63,008 bases of DNA from an uncultured Pelagibacteraceae bacterium (lineage in GTDB: Bacteria > Pseudomonadota > Alphaproteobacteria > Pelagibacterales > AG-422-B15), in contig CABYDZ010000002.1 in assembly GCA_902517885.1 (NCBI GenBank), positions 135,805 to 198,812 of the forward strand. Direction: 5' to 3'. Within the stretch, counting starts at the first letter, position 1. Each line of letters starts with the position of its first letter. The notes beneath the pieces are model-generated. The model did no database searches. It worked only from the letters and a program-made list of their open reading frames with translations, and was not told the DNA's origin. The translations under genes were made by a program, and so were the position numbers. Below, piece after piece: positions 1-8,653 of the stretch.

Positions 1-234
1 GGAATTTATAATTTAACAAGTGGTTGCGCGGTGGTAACTTGCCAATCAACTCAACGTATTGCTCAAGTTCATCACCGTCAGCCATTGTTGTTAGAAGAAA
101 AACAGATACGTGAATGGCTTTCGGGCAAACATCAAGTAGAAAGAAAAAAAGACGATCTAGTAGATTTTTATGAGATATCTAAACAAATAAATAGTCCAAA
201 AAATAACAACAGCCAGTTGTTGGAGCAAATTTAA
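1..234 (+). CDS. SRAP-family (YedK/HMCES-like) protein, 3' end only
   Basis: The frame is open from base 1 to the stop at 232-234, giving the last 77 residues of a truncated gene. The stretch CAVVTCQSTQ...VHHRQPLLL...WL matches the central SRAP pattern in which a beta strand is followed by an I/V-H-x-R-x-P motif carrying the active-site His. SRAP proteins form a DNA-protein crosslink with abasic sites in single-stranded DNA through an N-terminal Cys, which lies outside this window. A low-complexity Lys/Asn-rich tail follows. Family assignment rests on this short motif only. Confidence 0.72.
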   Translation, partial: GIYNLTSGCAVVTCQSTQRIAQVHHRQPLLLEEKQIREWLSGKHQVERKKDDLVDFYEISKQINSPKNNNSQLLEQI

Positions 235-250
235 AATATATAATTCTTTC

Positions 251-1855
251 ATGACTAAGTTATATCATTTCGTAGACAGCACATTTATAGATTTAGGAAG
301 ACAGTTTAAACTAAGTTACTTACCACCACTCATGATCTACTTAGCTGCTGGTGTTGCTGGATTAACTGGTATTGTTGGAACTTTTTTTGTCAAGGACTAT
401 CTCAATTTATCTGCTGCATTTCTGGCAGGTCTTGGTTTTTGGGCTGGAATTCCGTGGGCCTTAAAAATGCCTTTAGGTCATTTGGTTGATTTGATATGGG
501 ATCAAAAAAATTACCTTGTGTACATAGGAGCGTCATTAATTGCCATAAGCCTAGGCATCATGTTCGGCCTTATTGCCCACACAAGCTTTATGTCACAATT
601 CCTTAATATTGAAACCTGGTATGTAATCAGTGTATTGCTAGCGCCGATCGGATACGTTGTGCAAGATGTCGTAGCTGATGCAATGACCGTTGAAGCGGTT
701 CCAAGTCTAGATGAACAGGGCAATCTTTATTCACCTGAGTTAATAAAAAATATGCATACCACTATGCAAACTTTGGGAAGATTTGCAATCATTGGAGGAA
801 CTGTTGTTGTCGCTCTGATTAATGTAATTATTTTTAGTAGTGTTGAAGCTGAAACTGAACAAGAAAAAATATTGCTATATGCAAATATTTACCTTTTTGC
901 ATTAATCATTCCTTTAATTTCAGTACTAGGCGTATTTCTCTCAATTTACCTTAAAAACAAAAGAAGAAATAAATTATCATATGCTGGCGTTGAAGAGAAG
1001 GTAGCAAGTGAGAAGACAAAAGTTGATTGGTGGATACTTGGGGGTTCACTTATTTTTGTCATATTTACTCTTACTGTAGGTGGCTTCAATCTTCCTTATG
1101 CTCAAGAGATCGTGTTTGTAGGATCAGTAAGTATTATTTTCTTCTTGATGGCTAAGTTAATGCGTGAGCTTCCTGAGTCAATGCGACTAACCATTTTAGG
1201 AACTGCAATCATAATATTTATTTTTAGAGCCATGCCAGGTCCTGGGGCAGGTTTGACTTGGTTTGAAATAGACAATTTAGGTTTTGATGAGCAATTTTTT
1301 TCAGTCCTTTCTTTACTCGCTTCATTTCTAACATTGCTGGGAATAATTGTTTTAAGACCGTTTATGGTAAATAACTCGATTGCAAAAATTATAGTTATTT
1401 TATCTATTGCTGGCGCAGTTTTATTTTTACCAAGTGTGGGCATGTATTATGGGTTTCATCAATGGACCGCCTCCCTAACCAATGATGTGGTTGATGCGCG
1501 TTTCATAGCTATTTTTAATACCGCGCTTGAATCACCTTTGGGGCAAGTATCGATGATTCCATTGCTTGCTTGGATTGCGAGAAATGCGCCCGCTCATCTT
1601 AAAGCGACGTTTTTTGCCGTATTTGCGTCTTTTACTAATCTTGCTCTATCCGCAAGTTCATTGTTTACAAAATACCTTAATCAAATTTATGAGGTCACAA
1701 GGGAAGTAAAAGACAAGATTACAAATGAAATTCTTTCAGTTGCAGATTACTCTGAATTGGGCATTTTATTAATTGCTGTAACACTTCTCACTCTTTTGGT
1801 CCCAATATTTTCTGTTATAATTATTCAGAGAACAAGGTTGAAAACAAATGAGTAA
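251..1855 (+). CDS. MFS carrier of the BT1 (folate/biopterin transporter-like) type
   Basis: A 534-residue polytopic membrane protein with about 12 or more hydrophobic segments. The motif DVVADAMTVE at residues 139-148 resembles the D-x-x-AD-x-x-V-E motif of the BT1 branch of the major facilitator superfamily, whose characterised members carry folates or pterins. A charged cytoplasmic loop (about residues 235-260, with KNKRRNK) separates the two halves. It starts 16 bases after the SRAP stop and is followed after 9 bases by a 55-aa membrane protein and a GST, so the run is probably co-transcribed. Substrate cannot be inferred; the family call is moderately sure. Confidence 0.72.
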   Translation: MTKLYHFVDSTFIDLGRQFKLSYLPPLMIYLAAGVAGLTGIVGTFFVKDYLNLSAAFLAGLGFWAGIPWALKMPLGHLVDLIWDQKNYLVYIGASLIAISLGIMFGLIAHTSFMSQFLNIETWYVISVLLAPIGYVVQDVVADAMTVEAVPSLDEQGNLYSPELIKNMHTTMQTLGRFAIIGGTVVVALINVIIFSSVEAETEQEKILLYANIYLFALIIPLISVLGVFLSIYLKNKRRNKLSYAGVEEKVASEKTKVDWWILGGSLIFVIFTLTVGGFNLPYAQEIVFVGSVSIIFFLMAKLMRELPESMRLTILGTAIIIFIFRAMPGPGAGLTWFEIDNLGFDEQFFSVLSLLASFLTLLGIIVLRPFMVNNSIAKIIVILSIAGAVLFLPSVGMYYGFHQWTASLTNDVVDARFIAIFNTALESPLGQVSMIPLLAWIARNAPAHLKATFFAVFASFTNLALSASSLFTKYLNQIYEVTREVKDKITNEILSVADYSELGILLIAVTLLTLLVPIFSVIIIQRTRLKTNE

Positions 1856-1864
1856 TATTAATTT

Positions 1865-2032
1865 ATGAAGAATGTACTGCAAATACTTGGAGTATTTTTT
1901 ATTGGTGCATTAATTGGTTTTATACTCATAGGTTTTGGTTTGTCAGTTGATGTATCGATGATGGCAGGTACAGCTGTGATATTGGTTTTAGCTTATTTAG
2001 TAACTAAGCAAAATAACAAGGGGAAGAAATAA
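1865..2032 (+). CDS. small membrane protein, 55 aa
   Basis: A short ORF (ATG 1865, TAA 2030-2032) fills the gap exactly between the MFS carrier and the GST; its stop directly abuts the GST start at 2033. The product has two hydrophobic stretches (about residues 4-23 and 28-46) and a basic tail ending NNKGKK, so a two-helix inner-membrane protein is likely. No family recognised. The exact fit between neighbours and its composition support a real gene. Confidence 0.6.
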   Translation: MKNVLQILGVFFIGALIGFILIGFGLSVDVSMMAGTAVILVLAYLVTKQNNKGKK

Positions 2033-2887
2033 ATGGCAACTATTCCAAGTGAGCAGATTAAAACTAAAGAAATATTAGACTGGAAGGGTTTACATTTACT
2101 CAATTTTAGAACATCTTCTTGTTCACAAAAACTTCGAATTTACCTTAACTTAAAAAAAATCAGTTGGACTTCGCACAGTGTAAATCTCGCAGCAGGAAAA
2201 AATTATACAGAATGGTTTTTAGGTATCAATCCTAAAGGGCTCATTCCAGTACTTGTGGATGATGGACATGTTGAAATTGAAAGCAATGACATACTGATGT
2301 ATCTTGAAAAAAAATACCCTCAAAATCCTTTATTCGACGATCATGAAGAGGAAAATATTAATACTCTTCTTAAAGATGAGGATGTTCTTCATGAAGACAT
2401 TAGAAACATTGCTTATCGTTATATGTTTGGTGGTCTAGGCAAAAAGAGCTCTAAGGGACTCGAAGTATTCAAAAACTATAAATCTTCTAATTCTGAACTT
2501 GATAAACTTAAGGTGAAAGAGGTCGAATTTTATGAAACCTACGACAAAGAAGGAATTACTGATGACGCTGTAAAACAGTCATTGGTTAAATTTTGTGACC
2601 GTTACGACAAATTTGAAGGCCTTCTAACTAACCAAAAATATTTAATGGGCGATAAGCTTTCGTTGCTAGACCTTGCATGGTTTATTTATTCATATCGGCT
2701 CTATGTATCTGGATTTCCTTTTCGTAAGTTATATCCACATGTATCAAATTGGTTTCATGACCTTTATTCACAAAATGAATTTTATAAGGAAGTAAACGAC
2801 CCTTTGATTCTAAAATTAATTAGACAGTATGCAAAAATAACAACAGCGCTTAATAGAAGATCAATAAAGGCATTAATGCCAAAATAA
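2033..2887 (+). CDS. glutathione S-transferase family protein
   Basis: 284 residues. The N-terminal thioredoxin-like domain shows TSSCSQKLRI at residues 27-36 (active-site region), GLIPVL at 69-74 with the cis-Pro at 72, and the ES pair at 83-84 that binds the gamma-glutamyl group of glutathione. An all-helical C-terminal domain follows, longer than usual because of an insertion at about 110-170. Family members conjugate or reduce substrates with glutathione, or act as isomerases; substrate unknown. The stop codon overlaps the start of the next gene by one base (TAATG), suggesting translational coupling. Confidence 0.85.
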   Translation: MATIPSEQIKTKEILDWKGLHLLNFRTSSCSQKLRIYLNLKKISWTSHSVNLAAGKNYTEWFLGINPKGLIPVLVDDGHVEIESNDILMYLEKKYPQNPLFDDHEEENINTLLKDEDVLHEDIRNIAYRYMFGGLGKKSSKGLEVFKNYKSSNSELDKLKVKEVEFYETYDKEGITDDAVKQSLVKFCDRYDKFEGLLTNQKYLMGDKLSLLDLAWFIYSYRLYVSGFPFRKLYPHVSNWFHDLYSQNEFYKEVNDPLILKLIRQYAKITTALNRRSIKALMPK

Positions 2888-4203
2888 TGACCAAAGATCG
2901 TGACGTTAAACTTGAGGGATATTACAAATCCCATTGGCCAGTAGAATGTGGAGGCAACCGCAGACAAAAAGCTGCCAATGGAAGATTGGATGTAAAAAAT
3001 AAACAAGCACGAGTAAAAAGCATTTGTAACGAAAGATGGAACGTTATGACCATTTTTCGAGAGCGCGAAGAACTTTTTCTTGGAGGCACTATGCCAAGTT
3101 TTACTGGTCCGCCTCCTTTTGGTTGGGTTCAAAAAATTGACCCTCAAACTCTTGAAGTTATTAATGAGACACCTCGACTTCCCTGCGGTGAGCATGTTTG
3201 GTGCGGGGCTATCGCTGCTCATCAAAATGGGAATATTATAAAAGTCAATGGCAATTACATGCACAGTATTTCGTCTAATTGTGAGGTTGAAATTGAAAAA
3301 AAGCTACCGATTGACCAAGCACATAACGGGTTATTGGTCTTGTCTGATGGTTCTATTGTAACTAAAGACCTTCGCCTAGAGGGCCAGGGCAGATCAACCA
3401 TTACGCGTTTGAATGATAAGCTAGAATTACTGCATGAACCTTTTTTATTGCCTGAAGGTTCAATGGGTAGGATCGCTTCAGATAAAAATGATGATGGTGA
3501 ATTTATCTACATACCTGGAATAAAAAAAATTTGGAAAATCAGGGCTGATGAAAAGCTCTCTGTGGATAGGAGCTGGTCGCCAACCTATCGTTCAACCGAT
3601 GATAATCAAGGCCTATCTTGGGATGGGTGTATTTCAGATGAATCGATGTGGTTAATGAATAATGGTGATATAGACTCACTAAGAGCAATATATTCAACGC
3701 ATCCTAATGGCAGGTTTAATAAGGCACCAAAGGAATTAAGTTGGAGAAGAAGTGCGCCATGGAGCTGTAAGCAGAGACTGTATAAGTTTGATCTTCACTC
3801 CGATGAGTTCCAGTTCATAGAGCCATTTGAAAAATCTGGTGGAGGCATAATAGCCCCACCTGTAAATATTCCAGAGCATAACATATGTGTCTGTTGGGAT
3901 AGTATAAATGGAGGATTAGCAGGCATTGATACTGCAGAAAAAAAATTAGATCTATCTTGGAAAATTGATCAAATTCGTCCGACGATGCAGCCTGTTGTAT
4001 TTCCTGAAAGTAAAGAATTAGTTATTAATAGTTTTGAAGATAATGACGATAAATTAGTTGTGATTGATTTAACTAATGGCAATATTTTAAGCAAAGTCTC
4101 CCTTAAGTCGCCGTTAGCAAATGGTATGTTTTTAACACCCGGTTTAAATAATGATATTTTTTACTGTTCGACAAGAACAGTAGCCAGAGTGAGTTGGACA
4201 TAA
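2887..4203 (+). CDS. predicted beta-propeller protein of unknown function
   Basis: 438 residues, no signal peptide and no membrane helix, so probably cytoplasmic. Repeated short beta-strand blocks with patterns such as G(S/N)I(V/I), WKI and LVVIDLTNG at spacings of about 45-60 residues suggest a six- or seven-bladed propeller resembling SMP-30/PQQ-like folds. Three Trp-rich or Cys-rich stretches (PCGEHVWCGA, LSWDGCISDE, SWRRSAPWSC) stand out. It is coupled to the upstream GST by a one-base overlap. No enzyme motif was identified; the fold is inferred from strand patterns, not from a recognised family. Confidence 0.55.
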   Translation: MTKDRDVKLEGYYKSHWPVECGGNRRQKAANGRLDVKNKQARVKSICNERWNVMTIFREREELFLGGTMPSFTGPPPFGWVQKIDPQTLEVINETPRLPCGEHVWCGAIAAHQNGNIIKVNGNYMHSISSNCEVEIEKKLPIDQAHNGLLVLSDGSIVTKDLRLEGQGRSTITRLNDKLELLHEPFLLPEGSMGRIASDKNDDGEFIYIPGIKKIWKIRADEKLSVDRSWSPTYRSTDDNQGLSWDGCISDESMWLMNNGDIDSLRAIYSTHPNGRFNKAPKELSWRRSAPWSCKQRLYKFDLHSDEFQFIEPFEKSGGGIIAPPVNIPEHNICVCWDSINGGLAGIDTAEKKLDLSWKIDQIRPTMQPVVFPESKELVINSFEDNDDKLVVIDLTNGNILSKVSLKSPLANGMFLTPGLNNDIFYCSTRTVARVSWT

Positions 4204-4281
4204 CATGCATTTAATTATTAGTTCTTTTCATTTGGTATATCTTTGAGCTAATATCTTGTTCTAAATTATAAAGGAGAAAAT

Positions 4282-4578
4282 ATGGAATTTTGTAATGCTG
4301 TGAGGGTTAAAGTTAAAGAAGGTTGTGAAGAAGAATATTTGGAAATCAATAAAGGCTTTGAAAATTTACCTGGTCAAAAAATGAGTCGTCTATTTAAAAC
4401 TGGAGACCGAACATATTGCTATATTGGCATTTGGGAATCAGAAGAAGCAATTGCTGCTCAGAGAGATGCAATGATTGCAAATTTGGATAAGATGAGACAC
4501 GTACTAGAGGAATTATCACCTGAATTAGGTGTAACTGATCCTGTTTCAGGTACAGTTGTTCTTGATTATGACGGATAA
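4282..4578 (+). CDS. ABM-like (antibiotic biosynthesis monooxygenase superfamily) protein
   Basis: 98 residues with the beta-alpha-beta-beta-alpha-beta layout of dimeric alpha-beta barrel proteins: MEFCNAVRVKVKEG, a helix, TYCYIGIWES, a helix with repeated hydrophobics, then GTVVLDYDG. The E/W in GIWESEEA is typical of the ABM family. A clear ribosome site (AAAGGAG, 4271-4277) precedes the ATG. Members include small cofactor-free oxygenases and regulators, so function is unassigned. Confidence 0.65.
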   Translation: MEFCNAVRVKVKEGCEEEYLEINKGFENLPGQKMSRLFKTGDRTYCYIGIWESEEAIAAQRDAMIANLDKMRHVLEELSPELGVTDPVSGTVVLDYDG

Positions 4579-4836
4579 ATCAGGTTAAAATCTCAGTATG
4601 AATATAGATCTACCTGAGTTGTTATTTGGTATTCCGTTACACTTAACACTTTTGTGTATTTCTAAACTATACGCAAACAGGTCATATGATGAAGCAGCAG
4701 GATATTTTAGTAAGGCGGGTAAAATTTAAAAATTTATTACCTCCTTTAATAAAGCTAGTCATCAAAAGAAAATGCAATCTATGTTTTATCGATTTAAACA
4801 AAGCTACGAGAGCTTCTAAAACATATCATTAATAAT
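4579..4836 (+). other. intergenic stretch with two short overlapping ORFs
   Basis: 258 bases with no convincing gene. Two overlapping short plus-strand ORFs exist: 4598-4729 (43 codons, MNIDLPELLFGIPLH at the N-terminus) and 4686-4832 (48 codons, basic, containing KLVIKRKCNLCF). Neither has a clear ribosome site and neither is recognised. They could be tiny genes, decayed remnants or chance. Nothing else was seen here. Confidence 0.25.
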
Positions 4837-5625
4837 ATGAGCTTAACCGACGAAGGACATTACGGTCCCAAACAATTAAATATGCTTAAAACCATCTGGG
4901 GTGAGGGATTTTTGTCACCGGGGGGCACTGATGAAATTGATCAAATTTTAAAAGGATTAGACTTAAAAGGGAAAAAAGTTTTGGATATTGGCTGCGGCAC
5001 AGGAGGAGCAGTTTTTCACATGATAGAAAAATATGGTGCTAATGAAGCAATTGGAATAGATCCAGAACCATTAGTTATCGAAACTGCAAATGATTTAGCT
5101 ATAAAGAAAGGCATATCTGATAGAGTGAAGTTTATCTGTACTAAGCCTGGTGAACATAAATTTGAAGATAAAAGCTTTCAAATTATCTTTAGTAAAGAAG
5201 CCTTTTTACATATCATTGATAAAAAAAAATTACTCCAAGAGATAAATGATATCTTAGTTGATGATGGAATCCTTTCCGTTGGAGATTGGATGCGTAATGA
5301 TGATAACGAACCATCGGAGGATATGAAGGAGTATATTGCAGCAGAAGGTCTAGATATGTTCATGTGCTCACTCGAGAAGTACGAAAGTCTTTTAAAAGAA
5401 ACAGGATTTAAAGTTCTCTCGTTAAATGATCGTAATAAATGGTACTTAGAAAAAGTTAAGACAGAAATATCAGATATAAAAGGCCCCCTTTATGATGAGG
5501 TGACAAGGCTAATCGGAAAGGAAGAAGCAGATGGAGCGCTTGAGATTTGGGAAAAATTGCTTGGTGTAGTTGAAAAAGGTGAACATCGCCCTGGTAATTT
5601 TCAAGCTATAAAGATATCAAACTAA
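4837..5625 (+). CDS. SAM-dependent methyltransferase, phosphoethanolamine/glycine N-methyltransferase-like
   Basis: 262 residues. Motif I VLDIGCGTGG at residues 48-57 and the acidic end of strand 2 (GIDPE, 73-77) bind S-adenosylmethionine. The preceding GEGFLSPGGTDEI and the following FSKEAFLHI (118-126) are the pattern of phosphoethanolamine and sarcosine/dimethylglycine N-methyltransferases, where the FS-x-E/D-x-x-LHI block lies near the active site. It could therefore make phosphocholine or betaine precursors, but residues that set the substrate were not checked. The next gene starts 2 bases after the stop. Confidence 0.7.
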   Translation: MSLTDEGHYGPKQLNMLKTIWGEGFLSPGGTDEIDQILKGLDLKGKKVLDIGCGTGGAVFHMIEKYGANEAIGIDPEPLVIETANDLAIKKGISDRVKFICTKPGEHKFEDKSFQIIFSKEAFLHIIDKKKLLQEINDILVDDGILSVGDWMRNDDNEPSEDMKEYIAAEGLDMFMCSLEKYESLLKETGFKVLSLNDRNKWYLEKVKTEISDIKGPLYDEVTRLIGKEEADGALEIWEKLLGVVEKGEHRPGNFQAIKISN

Positions 5626-5626
5626 T

Positions 5627-5866
5627 ATGGAGAATAAATTATCCCAGGGAGATACTGATCGTATTATTGAAATGGCTTGGGAAGATCGCACAACGTTTAC
5701 TGATATAAATAATCAATTTGGACTTAAAGAAAAAGAAGTGATAAAGATTATGAAAGATAACCTTAAACGCAATTCTTTTCTGAAATGGAGACAAAGAGTT
5801 AGGGGACGAAAAACAAAAATAAGTTCAATATCAGATCGTTTTAAATCTTCTAACCAAAAAACATAA
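5627..5866 (+). CDS. DUF2805 / TIGR03643 family protein
   Basis: 79 residues with the family pattern MAWEDRTTF...FGL-x-E-x-EVI-x-MK-x-NLK...FLKWRQRVRGRKTK (residues about 16-62). The layout resembles a small helix-turn-helix module with a basic C-terminus, so nucleic-acid binding is plausible but unproven. It lies 1 base after the methyltransferase stop and 4 bases before the rhodanese gene, a probable three-gene operon. Confidence 0.8.
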   Translation: MENKLSQGDTDRIIEMAWEDRTTFTDINNQFGLKEKEVIKIMKDNLKRNSFLKWRQRVRGRKTKISSISDRFKSSNQKT

Positions 5867-5870
5867 TAAT

Positions 5871-6248
5871 ATGAGCTCAATACAAAATATTTCATCTGAA
5901 GACTGCTTTAAAAAATTAAATGAAGATCAGAATTCTTACCTAATTGATGTAAGAAGTCCAACTGAGTGGAATGTTGATGGCATTCCGGATGAAGACTCTT
6001 TTGAAGGTATCCTCTTTAAATTAGCTATAAGAAATGAGGAAGGTATTCAAAACCCTAATTTTATTGAGGAATTTAATTCTCTTGAGATACCAAAGGACTC
6101 AAATATTTATTTTATTTGCAAATCAGGGGCACGTTCTAATCTTGCTGCCAACATGATCGAGATTGAAGGTTATAAAAGTCTATTTAATGTTGAAGATGGC
6201 TTTACTCTTGGTTGGAAGCCAAAAGGGCTTCCTTCATCAGAATATTAA
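5871..6248 (+). CDS. single-domain rhodanese-like protein
   Basis: 125 residues. LIDVRSPTEWNVDGIP (24-39) and the active-site loop CKSGARS (83-89, catalytic Cys83) are the hallmarks of rhodanese domains, which carry a persulfide sulfur on the Cys. No signal peptide, so cytoplasmic sulfur transfer is expected; the acceptor is unknown. Its last 4 bases overlap the 3' end of mlaC on the other strand, so the two transcription units converge here. Confidence 0.88.
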   Translation: MSSIQNISSEDCFKKLNEDQNSYLIDVRSPTEWNVDGIPDEDSFEGILFKLAIRNEEGIQNPNFIEEFNSLEIPKDSNIYFICKSGARSNLAANMIEIEGYKSLFNVEDGFTLGWKPKGLPSSEY

Positions 6249-6844
6249 TCAGAAACTGAAACAATTTTTTCAATTAGCTTATCCAAATCATAGTCATTGT
6301 TTGCAAGAAAAGACTGAAATTCTTCTCGCTGTGCAATCACAAGACTGATCCCCTCAATGTTTAAGTCAATGATTTTTATTTGATTGTCTTTATTCAGAAG
6401 TCTCCACTTAAGATTAATTTTGAGTGTGTCAGTTCCTTCTCTAATAATATTACTTTCGACAATCACGTATTTCCCAGCTTCTTGGGATCTAATTACATCG
6501 ACTTTTTCACCCGTGTATTGATCGAGCTTATTAGCGTATGAGCTTACAAAGTAGTCCTTGAACGCAATTAAATATGCTTCTTTCTGTTCGTCTGAAGCAT
6601 TTTTCCATGCTTTAGATAAAACAAATTTTGAAATTAAATTTAGATCAATTGATGACATTACTAATTCTGTAAAACTTGAAGTTCTTTCATACTCAGAAAG
6701 TGAATTATTACTTAAGATAGATATAGCTGAGTTAGCAAATGAAGTTACGAAATTTTCTTCTTCTGTGTAATTTGATGCTAAAACTGTTAGATTGAAACTA
6801 AAGCAAAGAAAAAGTATATAAATATGAAATCTAATTTTAGTCAT
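6245..6844 (-). CDS. mlaC: MlaC-type periplasmic phospholipid-binding protein
   Basis: 199 residues with an N-terminal signal peptide (about 1-24, ending VLAS). The rest fits the MlaC/Ttg2D family: helical SLSEYERTSSFTELV, the R-less variant of the ISKFVLSKAWKNAS block at about 75-90, then KYVIVESNI and WRLL strands and a C-terminal GISLVIAQREEF stretch. MlaC shuttles phospholipids between the outer-membrane lipoprotein MlaA and the inner-membrane MlaFEDB transporter. Its start overlaps the mlaA stop by 8 bases, so the pair is co-translated. The mlaFEDB genes are not in this window. Confidence 0.85.
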   Translation of the reverse strand: MTKIRFHIYILFLCFSFNLTVLASNYTEEENFVTSFANSAISILSNNSLSEYERTSSFTELVMSSIDLNLISKFVLSKAWKNASDEQKEAYLIAFKDYFVSSYANKLDQYTGEKVDVIRSQEAGKYVIVESNIIREGTDTLKINLKWRLLNKDNQIKIIDLNIEGISLVIAQREEFQSFLANNDYDLDKLIEKIVSVSD

Positions 6845-7658
6845 ATGTAATCTCTATATCTGGTCCTACATAGCTTTCATCTATCTCAAAGTCATCAAAA
6901 ATATCATTTTCTTGTTCAGATGAATCAATTTCAAGATTGCTAGCCGCTTGACTCTCCCTTCCCTGTGAGTAAAAACTTCGGACTGCTGCATAATAGTCGA
7001 CTGAATTATTCTGCAGGTCATCAAGTATTTCAACATTTTGAGATCTAAAATCAACAGCACCTGTTCCTAATCGATAAGTTCTCAATGAGTCAGGAGCGCT
7101 TCCCCCTCCGATTTGATACATTGGATCTAAAAGAGATGTTGACAGAAGTCCTGCAAAGTCTCGAGGATTAGATGGGCCCAAGAAAGGCAATACTACGTAT
7201 GGACCTGAGGAAACACCCCAAACAGATAGTGTCTGTCCAAAATCTTCAGTTTCTGTAACTAATCCCATGCTTGATGCTGGATCAAAGAATCCTAGCAATC
7301 CAACAGTTGAATTAATAATAAATCTTGATGATGATATTCCAGCTTTTCTGAGTTCTCCCTGAAGAAGATTGTTAACTGCAGTTATTGGCATGCTTAAATT
7401 ATTTAAGGAATATGTAATTCTATTTCTAACAAATCCAGGAACAATTGCTTTATAAGTTACAGCGATTGGCCTTAAAATGATTTTATCAAAGATAATATTA
7501 AAAGAAAATACAACTCTATTTACTTTTTCAAATGGATCATTAACTGTTGATACCTCTTGTTGTGATAAAGAGCTATTCAATTCAGTACTTTTGGAAGCAC
7601 AACCCTGAAAGACCAGAGTAGATCCAATAATTAGCACTAATAGTATTCTCAAGTTCAT
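6837..7658 (-). CDS. mlaA: MlaA (VacJ) outer-membrane lipoprotein
   Basis: 273 residues. Lipoprotein signal ending VFQGC with the lipidated Cys at 20. The VacJ core follows: DPFEKVNRVVFSFN, then FIINSTVGLLGFFDPAS, FGQTLSVWGVSSGPYVVLPFLGPS and an acidic C-terminal tail. MlaA forms a ring in the outer membrane that removes misplaced phospholipids from the outer leaflet and passes them to MlaC, encoded by the next, overlapping gene. It is divergent from the EamA gene, so the 95-base gap must hold both promoters. Confidence 0.92.
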   Translation of the reverse strand: MNLRILLVLIIGSTLVFQGCASKSTELNSSLSQQEVSTVNDPFEKVNRVVFSFNIIFDKIILRPIAVTYKAIVPGFVRNRITYSLNNLSMPITAVNNLLQGELRKAGISSSRFIINSTVGLLGFFDPASSMGLVTETEDFGQTLSVWGVSSGPYVVLPFLGPSNPRDFAGLLSTSLLDPMYQIGGGSAPDSLRTYRLGTGAVDFRSQNVEILDDLQNNSVDYYAAVRSFYSQGRESQAASNLEIDSSEQENDIFDDFEIDESYVGPDIEITYD

Positions 7659-7753
7659 TAGATTAATGCTATTCTATATAAATTTTGTAAACAAATTAAT
7701 ACTTTAATTGAGTTTAAATTTATGAGGCATTTTAGACAATAAATGGAACTATT

Positions 7754-8653
7754 TTGAGAACCAAAGATATCATTTTAGTATTAATGATAAATTTTGCTTT
7801 TAGTTTAGCGTTTATTTCAGCAAAGATTGGCGTAACAGAATTTCCTCCATTTCTCTTCACGACAATGCGCTTTTTTCTTATAGCCCTCATTTTAATTCCA
7901 TTTCTTAGGTTTCACAAAGGTCAGATGACTAATATTTTGATTGTTTCCATCCTTGGTGGAGGCATACATTTTGCATTCTTTTATTTAGCACTCGATAACT
8001 CTCAGTATATTTCATCCGTAGCGATCGTTCTTCAACTTGGAGTACCATTTGCAACTATATTGTCAGTGATATTTCTCAAAGAAGTGATCCGATGGAGAAG
8101 AATATTGGGTATCACCCTATCATTTGGAGGTGTAATTATATTAGTCTTTGAGCCAACAATTTTTTCCGATTTGGGAGGTGTCTATTTTGCTCTTCTTGCT
8201 GCTTTTTCTATAGCTGTAAGTCTATTATTTATGAAAAAATTAGAAAATATAAAAGTATTTGATCTGCAAGCGTGGATTGCATTTATTAGCTTTATTTTCT
8301 TAGCAACAGTCTCACTAGTTTTTGAAGATAATCATATTGAAGTAATAACAAATGCAAATTTAGTTGGTTGGTATGCAGTTTTATTTACAGCTTTTGCAGC
8401 AACATTAATAGGTCATGCAGGGTTTTATTATTTAATTACTAAGTATGAACTTTCCAAAGTAACACCTTTAACTCTTATGGCGCCTGCATTAGCTATAGTA
8501 AACGCATTTATAATATCTTTATTTTCATTGTATGAGGGTTTTGATGAGGTCATTACTGTGAAAATTATTTTTGGAGCTCTAATTACTTTAGTAGGAGTTG
8601 CAATAGTGATGACTCGTGAACCAGAAGAGAAAAAGGTTCCAAATTCGCCATGA
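7754..8653 (+). CDS. EamA/DMT-superfamily transporter
   Basis: 299 residues, about ten membrane helices in two homologous EamA halves; SAKIGVTEFPPFLFTTMRF in helices 1-2 and PLTLMAPALAIVNAFI in the C-terminal half are typical of drug/metabolite exporters. Start taken as TTG 7754 because no ATG or GTG lies upstream in frame before a stop; the ribosome site is weak. Substrate unknown. Its stop overlaps the amidase start (ATGA at 8650-8653). Confidence 0.85.
   Translation: MRTKDIILVLMINFAFSLAFISAKIGVTEFPPFLFTTMRFFLIALILIPFLRFHKGQMTNILIVSILGGGIHFAFFYLALDNSQYISSVAIVLQLGVPFATILSVIFLKEVIRWRRILGITLSFGGVIILVFEPTIFSDLGGVYFALLAAFSIAVSLLFMKKLENIKVFDLQAWIAFISFIFLATVSLVFEDNHIEVITNANLVGWYAVLFTAFAATLIGHAGFYYLITKYELSKVTPLTLMAPALAIVNAFIISLFSLYEGFDEVITVKIIFGALITLVGVAIVMTREPEEKKVPNSP

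Noticed and set aside
2782-3264. 160-codon minus-strand ORF
   Set aside because: It is opposite the GST and propeller genes, which are in a coupled, well-supported operon on the plus strand.
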